A DNA stretch of 64,000 nucleotides from QHXQ01 sp963788965 (GCA_963788965.1 CAWBIK010000006.1:1488001-1552000); one strand, 5' to 3'; shown: positions 55,564-64,000, counted from the first letter of the stretch. Translations and numbers: made by a program. The notes: a model not told the origin generated them from the sequence alone.

Positions 55564-56286
55564 TCATGCCCCACCACCGGCTAAGTCTTCAAAGTCTTCG
55601 ACGTTGGGCAGTTCGGTTAAATCGCGGAGGCCGAATTGCAGGAGGAACTCTTTCGACGTGCCGTAGAGCATCGGGCGGCCGATGGTTTCCTTGCGCCCTT
55701 TGGCGACGATGAGGCGTTTGTCCAAGAGCGTCTTGATCGCGGAGGTGGATTGCACGCCGCGTATCTCCATGATTTCGGGGATCGTGATCGGTTGCTTGTA
55801 GGCGATGACGGCGATTGTCTCAAGCGCCGCCAGCGACAGTTTGGCCGACGGGCGCGACTTGAGAAAGGCGCGTATGTGCTCGTGGTATTCGGGGCGCGTG
55901 GCGAATTGCCAGCCGCCCGCGACCTCGCGCAAGAGCAGGCCGCCGTTGCGCTCGTTGAACTCCTTCGCCAGTTCTTCGACCGCCATCTCGACCCAGCCGC
56001 GTTCCTCTTTCAACACTTCGGCGATGGTCTTGGCGGGCAGCGGGTCTTCCGCGACGAAGATGAGAGCTTCGATGACCCCCATCAACTCGGCCATCGAGCG
56101 CGTGCCACCGGGCGCGACCTCATCGTCATCGTCTTCGGCCGGCGCTTCGACCGTCGCTGCTTGTTCGGCGCGATCCTCTGCGTCCGCGTCGTGAATGACG
56201 ACCTCGGCTTCGTCGTCGCCGAAGTCGGCCGCTTCATTCAAGTCGGCGACCTCTTCGGCCGCCGGCACGTTTTGCTCTTCGCTCAT
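55564..56286 (-). CDS. scpB: Segregation and condensation protein B
   Basis: A winged-helix partner of the SMC-ScpA complex in chromosome folding. After an acidic N-terminal tail of about 55 residues, the domain begins SMAELMGVIEALIFVAEDPL, with VEELAKEFNERNGGLLLREV, GGWQFATRPEYHEHIRAFL, LSLAALETIAVIAYKQPIT and FGLRDLTELPNVEDF. The ATG at 56286 overlaps nothing and lies one base from the scpA stop; an upstream ATG at 56304 is an alternative within the end of scpA. Typical scpA-scpB order and coupling. Confidence 0.95.
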   Translation of the reverse strand: MSEEQNVPAAEEVADLNEAADFGDDEAEVVIHDADAEDRAEQAATVEAPAEDDDDEVAPGGTRSMAELMGVIEALIFVAEDPLPAKTIAEVLKEERGWVEMAVEELAKEFNERNGGLLLREVAGGWQFATRPEYHEHIRAFLKSRPSAKLSLAALETIAVIAYKQPITIPEIMEIRGVQSTSAIKTLLDKRLIVAKGRKETIGRPMLYGTSKEFLLQFGLRDLTELPNVEDFEDLAGGGA

Positions 56287-56287
56287 G

Positions 56288-57139
56288 TCACTGACTGTGG
56301 CCATTGTTCACGCGGGCGACGATGTCGCCGAAAGTTTCCGTCTGAATCAAGACGACCTCTGAGGTCCGAACGATCTCAAGCACCGACAGGAACGCCAGCA
56401 CCAACTCGCGGCGCGACCCGGCGCGCTCGAAGAACTGCCGCAGGTTCAACTCGCCCGCCGACATGATCATGTTGCGCAAACGTTCGAGCATCTGCGCGAG
56501 CGTCACCTCGTCGCGCTCGATCTCCATCAGGACTTCCTGCTTCTTGCGTGCAAGAATCTCCTGAAAGACCTTCAACAGATCGAAGACGCCCGCCGACACT
56601 TCCGGGTTGTTTCTGTCCGTCTCAATCGGCGCGCGCCTGTAGATCGCCTGCTCGACCGTGGCGCGCGACCAGAGCATCTGCGCCGCCGCTTTGAACTTCT
56701 GATGCTCCAACAAACGCTCGACCAGATCGCGGCGCGGGTCGTCCGTCTCGTCTGCGCTCGTGGCCGCAAACGGATCGGGCGGCAACAGCATCTTCGACTT
56801 GATCTCGATCAACTGCGCCGCCATGACGATGAAGTCGCTGGCGACAGCAATGTCCATCTCCTGCATCATCCGCAGGTAGCCGAGATAAGCGTCGGTGATG
56901 CGCGCCACCGGGATGTCGTAGATGTCCACCTGCTCTTGCCGGATCAGGTAGAGCAAGAGGTCGAGCGGGCCGGCGAACTCGCCGAGCACAAGCTTCAACT
57001 CGTCGCCGCCGTAGTTAAGCGCGATCTCAGGCCGCGCGCCCGCCACGTTGAGCGGCGCAGACGCAGCCTCGCCGGCCGCCGGTGTGGATTCAATGGCAGC
57101 GGCCATCGCTTCATCTGTTCTGACTCTGGCTTCGTCCAT
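56288..57139 (-). CDS. scpA: Segregation and condensation protein A (kleisin)
   Basis: The kleisin of the bacterial condensin. The N-terminal SMC-binding part is LKLVLGEFAGPLDLLLYLIR with QEQVDIYDIPVARITDAYLG and AAQLIEIKSKMLLPP. The C-terminal winged helix reads LNLRQFFERAGSRRELVLA and SEVVLIQTETFGDIVARV. 283 residues with about 35 variable residues at the N-terminus. It ends one base before scpB and follows trpS by 8 bases on the same strand, so the order is trpS-scpA-scpB. Confidence 0.95.
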   Translation of the reverse strand: MDEARVRTDEAMAAAIESTPAAGEAASAPLNVAGARPEIALNYGGDELKLVLGEFAGPLDLLLYLIRQEQVDIYDIPVARITDAYLGYLRMMQEMDIAVASDFIVMAAQLIEIKSKMLLPPDPFAATSADETDDPRRDLVERLLEHQKFKAAAQMLWSRATVEQAIYRRAPIETDRNNPEVSAGVFDLLKVFQEILARKKQEVLMEIERDEVTLAQMLERLRNMIMSAGELNLRQFFERAGSRRELVLAFLSVLEIVRTSEVVLIQTETFGDIVARVNNGHSQ

Positions 57140-57147
57140 CGGCTACC

Positions 57148-58146
57148 TCAAGCAACGGGCGCGCGCCCGCCGACCAGACCCATACGCGCTTTCACGTCTG
57201 CGAGCGTCGCGCGGGCAATCGTTTGCGCGCGCTCGCGCCCGACGGCGAGGATGCGATCAAGCTCCGCATCGTCGTAACCGCGCACGCGTTCTTGCAGCGG
57301 GCGCAGAAATTCAACCGTCACTTCCGCCAGTTCTGATTTCAATGCCGCGTAACCTTTGCCCGCGAAGTGTGCTTCGATCTCTGCGGGCGTTTGATTGGTC
57401 AGGAGTTGATAGATCGTCAACAGGTTCGTGACCGCCGGGCGCGTCGCGTCAAACCGCACGTCCGTGCCGGAGTCTGTGACGGCCCGTTTGAACTTGCGGC
57501 GCACCGTGTCCGCATCATCGAGCAGATTGATCGCGCCGTTCGCATCTTCGTCGGACTTCGACATCTTCTTTGCCGGGTCGCTCAGCGATTGAATCTTCGC
57601 GCCGACCTTCGGGATGTAAGCATCGGGGATGCGGAACGTCTCGCCGTAATCGCGGTTGAAGCGTTCGGCGATGTCGCGGGTCAACTCAAGGTGCTGCTTC
57701 TGATCTTGCCCGATGGGCACGAGGTCGGTCTGAAAGAGCAAGATGTCCGCGGCCATCAAAGTCGGATAAGTCAACACGCCCGTGCCGACGCCCTCGCGCT
57801 GTTTGGCGGCCTTGTCTTTGAACTGCGTCATGCGCTCCAACTCGGAGACGCGCGTGAGGCAACCAAGAATCCACGCCAACTCCGCGTGTTCATGTACGTC
57901 CGACTGCACATAAACAAGCGACACCTGCGGATCGATCCCGGCGGCGAGATACAAGCGTGCAAGGTCGCGTGTCTTGCGCGCCAGCTTCGCCGGGTCTTGC
58001 GGCAAGGTGATCGCGTGCAGGTTGACGATGCAAAAGAAGCTCTCGTACTCGTGCTGCAACGCCGCCCAGTTGCGTAGTGCGCCGAGATAGTTGCCGATGT
58101 GTATGTTGCCGGTCGGCTGCGCGCCGCTGAAGATTCTTTTCGCCAT
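57148..58146 (-). CDS. trpS: Tryptophanyl-tRNA synthetase
   Basis: Charges tRNA-Trp. Class I signatures: HIGN at residues 16-19 (in SGAQPTGNIHIGNYLGAL) and KMSKS at 194-198. The 332 residues match bacterial TrpRS. Other blocks are MAADILLFQTDLVPIGQDQKQ and the C-terminal helices. First gene of trpS-scpA-scpB. It is preceded by the M50 protease gene, 36 bases apart, on the same strand. No T-box or trp leader was seen. Confidence 0.97.
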   Translation of the reverse strand: MAKRIFSGAQPTGNIHIGNYLGALRNWAALQHEYESFFCIVNLHAITLPQDPAKLARKTRDLARLYLAAGIDPQVSLVYVQSDVHEHAELAWILGCLTRVSELERMTQFKDKAAKQREGVGTGVLTYPTLMAADILLFQTDLVPIGQDQKQHLELTRDIAERFNRDYGETFRIPDAYIPKVGAKIQSLSDPAKKMSKSDEDANGAINLLDDADTVRRKFKRAVTDSGTDVRFDATRPAVTNLLTIYQLLTNQTPAEIEAHFAGKGYAALKSELAEVTVEFLRPLQERVRGYDDAELDRILAVGRERAQTIARATLADVKARMGLVGGRAPVA

Positions 58147-58182
58147 CAGCTATTCGACGATCTTAAAGACAGGCTCGATGCG

Positions 58183-58857
58183 TTAGAGTCTGATCAAGTA
58201 ACCGAGCAGACGTGCAATCGGCTGAAAGAGTACGCGCGTGACGCCTAGATTGACGACGACCAACAGGATGATAAAGCCGAACCGCTCCAACGCTTCCAAC
58301 GTCGGCTGCATACTCGCCGGTAAAAACGTATAAAGCACTTTACTACCATCCAACGGCGGGAACGGCAGCAGGTTGAAGAATGCCAGCGAGACATTCATCA
58401 ACAACATATTGATCAGGAACAACCACACCGGCTCGCCCACGTCGCCTAATAGACCACCCTCGACGAGAATGCCCGAATACTGCGCCACCTTAATCAACAC
58501 GAGCGCACAGATCGCAATCAGCAGGTTTGCCATGATCCCTGCGAGCGAAACCATGACATTTGCCTTGTCCTTGTTGCGCCACTTCAGCGGATTAACCGGC
58601 GTCGGCTTCCCCCAACCGATCAGCATGAAGCCGCCGCCGTTGCTCATTGCTGAGGCGACGTAATTAACGATTGGGATCAGCAGCGTGCCGATGGGGTCTA
58701 TGTGCTTGGCCGGGTTCAACGTGATGCGGCCGAGCAGCCGCGCCGTATCGTCGCCGAACTTATTCGACATCCACGCGTGCGCGGCCTCGTGCGCCGAGAT
58801 GGCGAACAGCAGCACCACCAAGTAGATCACCAACGCGCCGATGTTGAAGTTCTCCAT
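58183..58857 (-). CDS. M50-family site-2-protease-like membrane protein
   Basis: A 224-residue intramembrane zinc protease. HEAAH lies at residues 23-27, in a helix (LLFAISAHEAAHAWMSN), and the third ligand is the Asp of NLLPFPPLDGSKV. Five or six membrane helices; no PDZ or CBS domain, so it is of the short (SpoIVFB/yydH-like) type without regulatory fusion. The ATG at 58857 is chosen; a GTG four codons upstream is possible. It is directly upstream of trpS on the same strand, an arrangement common in many bacteria. The substrate is unknown. Confidence 0.93.
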   Translation of the reverse strand: MENFNIGALVIYLVVLLFAISAHEAAHAWMSNKFGDDTARLLGRITLNPAKHIDPIGTLLIPIVNYVASAMSNGGGFMLIGWGKPTPVNPLKWRNKDKANVMVSLAGIMANLLIAICALVLIKVAQYSGILVEGGLLGDVGEPVWLFLINMLLMNVSLAFFNLLPFPPLDGSKVLYTFLPASMQPTLEALERFGFIILLVVVNLGVTRVLFQPIARLLGYLIRL

Positions 58858-58962
58858 GACAATTACCACCGGCCCTTAACAGCCGTCCCGTGAAGCCTGT
58901 CAAATTAGCACGCGCTTTTCCGCAGTGTCAAAAGGGTGTTCCTTGCTGTCCATCACTTAAGA

Positions 58963-59994
58963 TCAACGCAATAACGTGCCCTTAATGCCCAGCGGCAGAC
59001 TATAGACGGCTTCGCCCGTGGCGACTACCATCTGCCCGTCGGCGCTGAAGGCGAGGCCGATGACGTTCATGCCCGCGACGACGAACGTGGCGTCGCGTCC
59101 GTCCGCGTTGATGCGGACGATGCCGCGCCGCCCGCGCAGAGAGGCGGCGACGTAGAGGTTGCCGGTCGCGTCGAAGGCCAGCCCACCGGGTCGCCCCAAG
59201 CCGCGATAGAAGACATCTACGCGGCCGTGTTTGTCCACGCGCTGCACGGCGTCGTGACTCGACACGGTCGGCCCCGTTACGTAGAGCGCACCGTCTGGGC
59301 CGAAGGCGAGATGATAGGCGGCGACCGACGGTTCAAGTCTGGCCCATTCCTCCGCGTCGCCGATGCTGTTGACGCGATAGATCGTGCCCGTGCGGTCGCC
59401 GACGTAGAGTTGGCCGTTGCGGTCGAAGGCGAGGCCGGTGGCGATGCCGAGGTCGTGCGCGAACGGGACGACATCGTTAAAGTGCGTCAGCTTGTAGATC
59501 GTGCCGTCGTTGCGGCTGCTGATAAACAGTTGCCCGTTGGCATCGAAGGCGAGGCCCGTAGGGTTGACGATCTCGCCGGTCACGTCCGTCATCTCCCCGG
59601 CGGCGTTGATGCGAAAGAGCGAAACCGGCTCTTGTTGTCCGCGCCCACCGGAGCGCGTCACGTAGAGCGCGCCGTCGTCCGGGTCGAACGCGGGACTGGC
59701 AACCATGTGCAGGTCGTCGGCGAGCTTCGTGCCGACGGTCAGACTGGCGGGGCCGTAACGCTGTGCATCACGGCTCTCAAGGGTCACGTCAACCGGCCCG
59801 CCTTCGGTCAACTCCGGCACGAGCGCCAGCACGCGCTGCGGCGACACCGCGACCAGATGCGCCCGCGTGCCCGCGAACAGCGCGCCGCATTCGCGCAGGC
59901 TGCTCGTATCGTAGCCGCTGCAATCGATGACCACTTCGCCGCCCGGAATCGCCGCCTTCGGGTCAACGCGCACAATCGCCCCTGCTGCACTCAT
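58963..59994 (-). CDS. NHL-type beta-propeller protein with N-terminal IPT/TIG-like domain, no signal peptide
   Basis: A 343-residue protein. Residues 1-85 look like one IPT/TIG Ig-like unit (PKAAIPGGEVVIDCSGYD, VTLESRDA). Residues 95-340 form a propeller built from NHL/SMP-30-like strands, repeating GLAFDANGQLFIS, GLAFDRNGQLYVGDRTGTIY, LAFGPDGALYVTGP, GLAFDATGNLYVAAS and GLAFSADGQMVVA. The opening MSAAGAIVRVDPKAA has no signal, which is unusual for such propellers, normally secreted. It may be a cytoplasmic lactonase-like or scaffold protein. Standing alone, divergent from hflX. Confidence 0.82.
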   Translation of the reverse strand: MSAAGAIVRVDPKAAIPGGEVVIDCSGYDTSSLRECGALFAGTRAHLVAVSPQRVLALVPELTEGGPVDVTLESRDAQRYGPASLTVGTKLADDLHMVASPAFDPDDGALYVTRSGGRGQQEPVSLFRINAAGEMTDVTGEIVNPTGLAFDANGQLFISSRNDGTIYKLTHFNDVVPFAHDLGIATGLAFDRNGQLYVGDRTGTIYRVNSIGDAEEWARLEPSVAAYHLAFGPDGALYVTGPTVSSHDAVQRVDKHGRVDVFYRGLGRPGGLAFDATGNLYVAASLRGRRGIVRINADGRDATFVVAGMNVIGLAFSADGQMVVATGEAVYSLPLGIKGTLLR

Positions 59995-60129
59995 TCAACG
60001 TGTCTCCGGCTCTCGCTATGATGAGCCTGCATGATACGCCGCACGCCCGACCGTGTCCATGCAACCCTTACATGCTGGCCGGCGCTGCGTTTCGTCCCGG
60101 CAATTAACTGCTTGCCGGAGCGACGGCTG

Positions 60130-60138
60130 TGTTATAAT
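60130..60138 (+). promoter_or_regulatory. Extended -10 promoter of hflX
   Basis: TGT followed by a perfect TATAAT (60133-60138). The TG motif in front makes it an extended -10 element. A weak TTGCCG lies 15 bases upstream. Start of transcription would fall near 60145. Confidence 0.6.
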
Positions 60139-60176
60139 CCGCCCAGGTTATTAATTCGATGTTCCGACACGCGCCC

Positions 60177-60200
60177 AGCCCAGCCGGGGCTAATTTTTTT
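60177..60200 (+). terminator. Short hairpin with T7 tract in the hflX leader
   Basis: AGCCC (60177-60181) pairs with GGGCT (60187-60191) around AGCCG, then AATTTTTTT up to 60200. It lies about 35-55 bases after the predicted start of transcription, so read-through or a fold switch would be needed for hflX expression, or it ends a short RNA. Confidence 0.5.
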
Positions 60201-60406
60201 GGCCTGAGACATGGGCAGCGCCATCAACGACCAAGCGAAGTGACTTCGCCGGGCTACAACAACAGACCACCCACAGCGTCCGCTCTCAAACGCTCGCTTC
60301 ACTCTCACTCTAACTGCCGCCGGGTCAGCAGCGACGCAAGCACGCGCGCGCAGTTGTCGCCGGTCAAAGGTTGCGGCAGAACAGATGAAACAAGGAGGGT
60401 GCTAAC

Positions 60407-62191
60407 ATCAGTACGGTACACGGCAACACACAGGGCTTGAAGCCCAACCAGTTGCGCCGCATCGAAAAGCTCTACGCGCGTCGCATCGCGCCGCAGCAGA
60501 TCGTCACGCCGGAGTTTGCGCGGCAGTTGACCGAACTCTCGCACGAGACGGGCCGGCAACTCGGCGCGCTCATCGACCGCAAAGGCTACGTCGAATACGT
60601 CGTTGTCGGCGACGCCAAGCGCATCGAGTGGCCCGATCTGCGGCGCTCGCGTGTCGGCTCTGATCGCTTCCGCGGTCTGCGCGGCGTCCACACGCACCTG
60701 CGCGGCGAAGAGTTGACGCAAGACGATCTGAACGACCTCGCGCTGCTCCGGCTCGACTTGGTGGCCGCGATTGACGTGGACGACCGCACGGGTCTGCCCG
60801 GTGTCGTGCGTGCCGCACATCTGCTGCCGACCAGCGCCGCTGAGATTGACGACGCCGCGCACAACGAGCCTTATGCCTTCCTCGCGCCCGTCATCCCCGC
60901 GCACTTAGACGTTGACTTTCTCGAACTGATCAACTCGCTCGAAGAAGAGATGGCGCGCAACCGTCGCACCGTGCGCCGCGCCGAAGGCCGCGACCGCGCG
61001 ATCCTCGTCGGCGTGGCGACCAGTTCCACGGGCGATGCGGACGAGTCCATGGCCGAGTTGCGCGAGTTGGCCGCATCGGCCGGCGTCGTCGTGCAAGATG
61101 AGATCATTCAACGCCGCAGCACGCTCGACCCGCGCACGATCCTCGGTCGCGGCAAACTCGACGAGTTGATCGTGCGCGCACTCCGGCTCGGCGCAGACCT
61201 GATCGTGTTCGACCGCGAGTTGAGTCCGGCGCAAGTGCGTTCGATCTCGGAAGCGACCGATCTCAAAGTCATAGATCGCGCGCAACTCATCCTCGACATC
61301 TTCGCGCAACGCGCCGAGACGCGCGAGGGCAAGATACAGGTCGAACTCGCGCAGTTGAAATACATGCTGCCGCGCCTCATCGTCGGGCATGACTCGGCCT
61401 TCTCCCGCCTTGCGGGCGGCATCGGCGGGCGCGGTCCCGGCGAAACGAAACTTGAAACCGACCGCCGCCGCGTGCGCGACCGCATCAACCGGCTTGAGAA
61501 AGAGATCGACACGCTACGCCAGCGTCGCCAACAACGACGCAAGGAACGCACGCGCCGCGAACTCCCGATCATCTCCATCGTCGGCTACACGAACGCGGGC
61601 AAGTCCACGCTCTTGAACACGCTGACCGAGAGCCGCGTGCTCGCGGAGCAGCGCATGTTCGCCACGCTCGATCCCACGTCGCGCCGCCTGCGCCTGCCGC
61701 GCGAACAGGAAGTGATCTTGAACGACACGGTGGGCTTCATCCGCGACCTGCCGCCCGATCTGCTCGCCGCCTTCCGCGCCACGCTCGAAGAGATCAACGA
61801 CAGCGATCTGCTCATACATTTGATCGACGCCGCCAACCCGCGTTGGCAGCAACAACTCGAATCGGTCGAACGCATTCTCGCGGAACTGGACTTCGCACAG
61901 ATTCCGCGCCTCGTCGCCTTCAACAAAGCCGATCTGATCGAGCCTGAAATACTCGACGCGATGATGCGGCAAGCCAACTGTGAACAAGAGCGGCGCTGCC
62001 TCGCCGTCTCCGCGTTCGACGCGCGCAGCCTGCGCCCCATGCTCCAACAGGCCGGCGAAATTCTCGCGCGCGATCTAACCCACGCGCCGCACGAACAATC
62101 GCAACCGACTGCCGCCGACACGGAAGCGGCCGACCCGCGCGCCCCGACAACTGAGGGGCCCGCGCGCGCCGCCCGCGTCAGTCGCAGATAA
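60407..62191 (+). CDS. hflX: GTPase HflX
   Basis: A ribosome-associated GTPase that splits stalled or hibernating ribosomes. The order is an N-terminal HflX domain (IQRRSTLDPRTILGRGKLDE, then FDRELSPAQVRSISEATDLK, then GGIGGRGPGETKLETDRRRV), a coiled coil, and the G domain with G1 GYTNAGKST, G3 DTVGFI and G4 NKAD. The N-terminus is extended by about 150 residues relative to E. coli (KPNQLRRIEKLYARRIAPQQ, with a nucleotide-binding-like fold), as in many Acidobacteria and Deinococcus homologues. The start is uncertain: the perfect ribosome site points to ATC at 60407, whereas the first standard start is the TTG at 60437. Confidence 0.93.
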   Translation: MSTVHGNTQGLKPNQLRRIEKLYARRIAPQQIVTPEFARQLTELSHETGRQLGALIDRKGYVEYVVVGDAKRIEWPDLRRSRVGSDRFRGLRGVHTHLRGEELTQDDLNDLALLRLDLVAAIDVDDRTGLPGVVRAAHLLPTSAAEIDDAAHNEPYAFLAPVIPAHLDVDFLELINSLEEEMARNRRTVRRAEGRDRAILVGVATSSTGDADESMAELRELAASAGVVVQDEIIQRRSTLDPRTILGRGKLDELIVRALRLGADLIVFDRELSPAQVRSISEATDLKVIDRAQLILDIFAQRAETREGKIQVELAQLKYMLPRLIVGHDSAFSRLAGGIGGRGPGETKLETDRRRVRDRINRLEKEIDTLRQRRQQRRKERTRRELPIISIVGYTNAGKSTLLNTLTESRVLAEQRMFATLDPTSRRLRLPREQEVILNDTVGFIRDLPPDLLAAFRATLEEINDSDLLIHLIDAANPRWQQQLESVERILAELDFAQIPRLVAFNKADLIEPEILDAMMRQANCEQERRCLAVSAFDARSLRPMLQQAGEILARDLTHAPHEQSQPTAADTEAADPRAPTTEGPARAARVSRR

Positions 62192-62207
62192 CAACCGTTA
62201 AGCTTTC

Positions 62208-64000
62208 ATGAGTAGCCGCCGCCGCCGCCCCATTTTCACGACTCGCCTGACGCGCCTGCGCAACGCGGCAGCGATCTTTCTAGCGCGCCCGTTCAATTGG
62301 CTTAGGCCCACGACGCAGTTCATCATCGCCTTCGCCTGTCTCTCAATCGTCACGACCTATCTGCTGTCGCACACGCACACGCAAGCGCCGATGGAGATGT
62401 ACCGCGAAGGCGACGTGGTGCGGACCAGCGTGATCGCGCCGGCCGATATCGGTTATGAAGACCCGCAGATGACTGAGGCGGCACGCGCCACCGACCCGGC
62501 GACGCAACCCATCACAGGCTTCGTCAAACGCAATCAAGTCGTCGCGCGCGAAGGCGACACCGTTACCGCGCGCATGCTCGCGCAGATGGACGCGATCCGT
62601 CATTACAGTCACACCGAACGGCGGCCCGAACATTTCTTGGGTCTGCTCTTTCTCGTCGCCGCGCTCTACTGGGGCGCGTGGAAGTTCGTCGAACACCGCT
62701 CGCTCGATAAGGCGCTGCCGCTCTCAAATGGCAAGACGTACACGCTGCTCACTTCGGCGATCCTGATCGAGACGTTGTTGATGCGCGTCGGCGTCATCGT
62801 CGCCAAGTCCATCGCGGCGCAGTACGACCGCGCGCCGTGGAACGATGCGACGATTCTCAGCTTTGCGATCCCGTTCGCCGCCGCGACGCTCGTGGTCGCC
62901 CTACTGATGGACGTGCAACTGGCACTCATCGCCGCCATCGTCACGTCGATCTTCGCCGGCATCCTCGCGCCCAATGGCGTGATGATGGCGTGCTTCGCCA
63001 TGATCTCTTCGTCGGCGGCGATCTTCGGCGTGGGTCGTTATCGTGAACGACAGTCGGTGACGCTCGCGGGTGGTTACGTCGCGGTGGTCAACGCACTGAC
63101 AGCCATTGCTATCATCTTCGCGGCGCAACAGCCGTTAACGATTGGCTCACTCTTGCTTGCGTTCGGCTGCGGCTTGGCCGGTGGTGTCTTGACGACGATC
63201 TTCACGGCTGGCGGCTTGCCCGTCAACGAAGCGGTCTTCGGTGTGCTGACGGATGTGAAGCTGTTGGAATTGTCGAACGCAGACTTGCCCGTGCTCGGCC
63301 AGTTGGCCTTGCGTGCGCCGGGCACAAACCAGCACTCTCACGCGGTCGGGCAGTTGGCCGAAGAGGCGTGCCGCGCCATCGGCGCGAACACGCTGCTAGC
63401 GCGCATCGGCGCGCTCTATCACGACATCGGCAAACTCGCCGCGCCCGATATGTTCGTCGAGAACCAGACGGGCGACAACCCGCACGACCGCCTGCGTCCA
63501 TCGAACAGCGCCCGCATTATCACCAGCCACGTTACCTACGGCATGAAACTCGCGCGCGAGATTGGCCTACCCAAGAAGATTGCCGACTTCATCCCGCAAC
63601 ACCACGGCACGCGCACGCTCCACTACTTCTTACGCAAGGCGCAAGCGCAAGCCATCCACGGCGAACAGGTGGAAGAGGCCGAGTTTCGTTATCCCGGCCC
63701 TAAACCGCAGTTCAAAGAAGCCGCTATCATGATGCTCGCGGATTCGTGCGAGGCCGCCGCGCGCTCGCTCGCCCGCCCCGACCCGCACAACATTCGTTCT
63801 ATCTGCAACAAAATCTTCGAGGCAATTGTCAGCGACGGCCAACTCGACGAATGCGATCTCTCCTTGCGCGAACTGACCGCCATCCGCGAGTCCATCATCG
63901 CCTCGCTCACCGCCATCTATCACGCACGTATCGACTACCCCGGCTTCAATCCGCCCGCCATCACCCAGTCCCTAGCCACCGCCCTCCCCGCCGCCGACCT
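62208..64000 (+). CDS. 7TM-HD phosphohydrolase (PgpH/YqfF family), partial at the right edge
   Basis: A cyclic-di-AMP phosphodiesterase-like membrane protein starting 16 bases after hflX. A first membrane helix (FIIAFACLSIVTTYLLSHT) is followed by a short external part of about 90 residues, including FVKRNQVVAREGDTVTARML, then about seven helices (residues 145-330). The cytoplasmic HD domain follows with NQHSHAVGQL and YHDIGK (His405, Asp406 near 63420), HVTYGMKLAREIGLP and QHHGT. The external domain is far shorter than the usual 200 or more residues of 7TMR-HDED, so it may be truncated or internally deleted. The reading frame runs open to the window's end. Next genes are usually ybeY and similar. 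Confidence 0.88.
   Translation, partial: MSSRRRRPIFTTRLTRLRNAAAIFLARPFNWLRPTTQFIIAFACLSIVTTYLLSHTHTQAPMEMYREGDVVRTSVIAPADIGYEDPQMTEAARATDPATQPITGFVKRNQVVAREGDTVTARMLAQMDAIRHYSHTERRPEHFLGLLFLVAALYWGAWKFVEHRSLDKALPLSNGKTYTLLTSAILIETLLMRVGVIVAKSIAAQYDRAPWNDATILSFAIPFAAATLVVALLMDVQLALIAAIVTSIFAGILAPNGVMMACFAMISSSAAIFGVGRYRERQSVTLAGGYVAVVNALTAIAIIFAAQQPLTIGSLLLAFGCGLAGGVLTTIFTAGGLPVNEAVFGVLTDVKLLELSNADLPVLGQLALRAPGTNQHSHAVGQLAEEACRAIGANTLLARIGALYHDIGKLAAPDMFVENQTGDNPHDRLRPSNSARIITSHVTYGMKLAREIGLPKKIADFIPQHHGTRTLHYFLRKAQAQAIHGEQVEEAEFRYPGPKPQFKEAAIMMLADSCEAAARSLARPDPHNIRSICNKIFEAIVSDGQLDECDLSLRELTAIRESIIASLTAIYHARIDYPGFNPPAITQSLATALPAAD

Larger units (their letters stand above)
59995..60406 (+). 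other. hflX upstream region: extended -10 promoter, early terminator and long leader
   Basis: This gap of about 410 bases holds a promoter at 60130-60138, a hairpin with seven T bases at 60177-60200 and, after a further 190 bases without a recognised fold, an AAGGAGG ribosome site at 60392-60398. It has no protein gene. The early hairpin could be an attenuator or the end of a short RNA. Confidence 0.5.

Overview
This 64 kb window looks like chromosomal DNA of an Acidobacteriota bacterium, most probably the Blastocatellia side. That is an inference from high-GC coding DNA, two secreted VWFA-like proteins of the type common in Acidobacteria, a TonB-type receptor with an N-terminal carboxypeptidase-regulatory-like domain, and 16S/23S genes that read as ordinary bacterial rRNA. 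The 16S gene (31388-32949, minus strand) would settle the assignment. Most genes are housekeeping, but many intact-looking families are broken by single-base frameshifts. These include essential genes such as fabI, serA and rimO, so much of this is probably sequencing or assembly error rather than decay.

Layout. 0-3.7 kb: end of a secreted beta-propeller gene, a di-heme oxidoreductase and a lipoprotein. 3.7-8.2 kb: complete glycine cleavage operon gcvT-gcvH-gcvPA-gcvPB. 8.4-11.4 kb: a caspase-like protease, a protein combining an aminopeptidase-N-like domain with a CHAT protease (split by an in-frame TAG), and a nucleotidyltransferase; this is the best candidate for an undescribed conflict or cell-death module. 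11.4-15.6 kb: small proteins, a CYTH phosphatase/cyclase and a NatAB-like ABC exporter. 15.8-22.5 kb: VWFA protein, carbonic anhydrase, serA, corA, pgpA. 22.5-27.2 kb: heavily frameshifted rimO, a transglutaminase (TgpA-like) and a glutaminyl cyclase. 27.3-33.4 kb: an rRNA operon on the minus strand, ordered 16S - tRNA-Ile - initiator tRNA-Met - tRNA-Ala - 23S - 5S, with two promoters and readable processing stems.

33.5-42.7 kb: SH3 lipoprotein, M61-like peptidase, TonB-type receptor, second VWFA protein, purH. 42.7-51.8 kb: frameshift-rich stretch with an M48 protease, fabI, a LOG-family protein, cutA, a DUF2007-like protein and a PfkB kinase, then mtnP, a metallo-beta-lactamase-fold hydrolase and a zinc-ribbon parvulin. 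51.9-58.9 kb: methylmalonyl-CoA epimerase, meaB, acyl-CoA dehydrogenase, then rluB-scpB-scpA-trpS and an M50 protease. 58.9-64 kb: NHL-repeat protein, hflX and a 7TM-HD phosphohydrolase that runs off the window.

The second striking signal is non-coding. At least a dozen intergenic gaps hold long palindromes, several of them built from heptanucleotide units (AGTGACR, ATCAGCG, AGTARGC). They sit just after stop codons and sometimes supply the last codons of the upstream gene. They resemble in style the short tandem repeats of cyanobacteria and are probably an imperfectly described repeat family that doubles as terminators.
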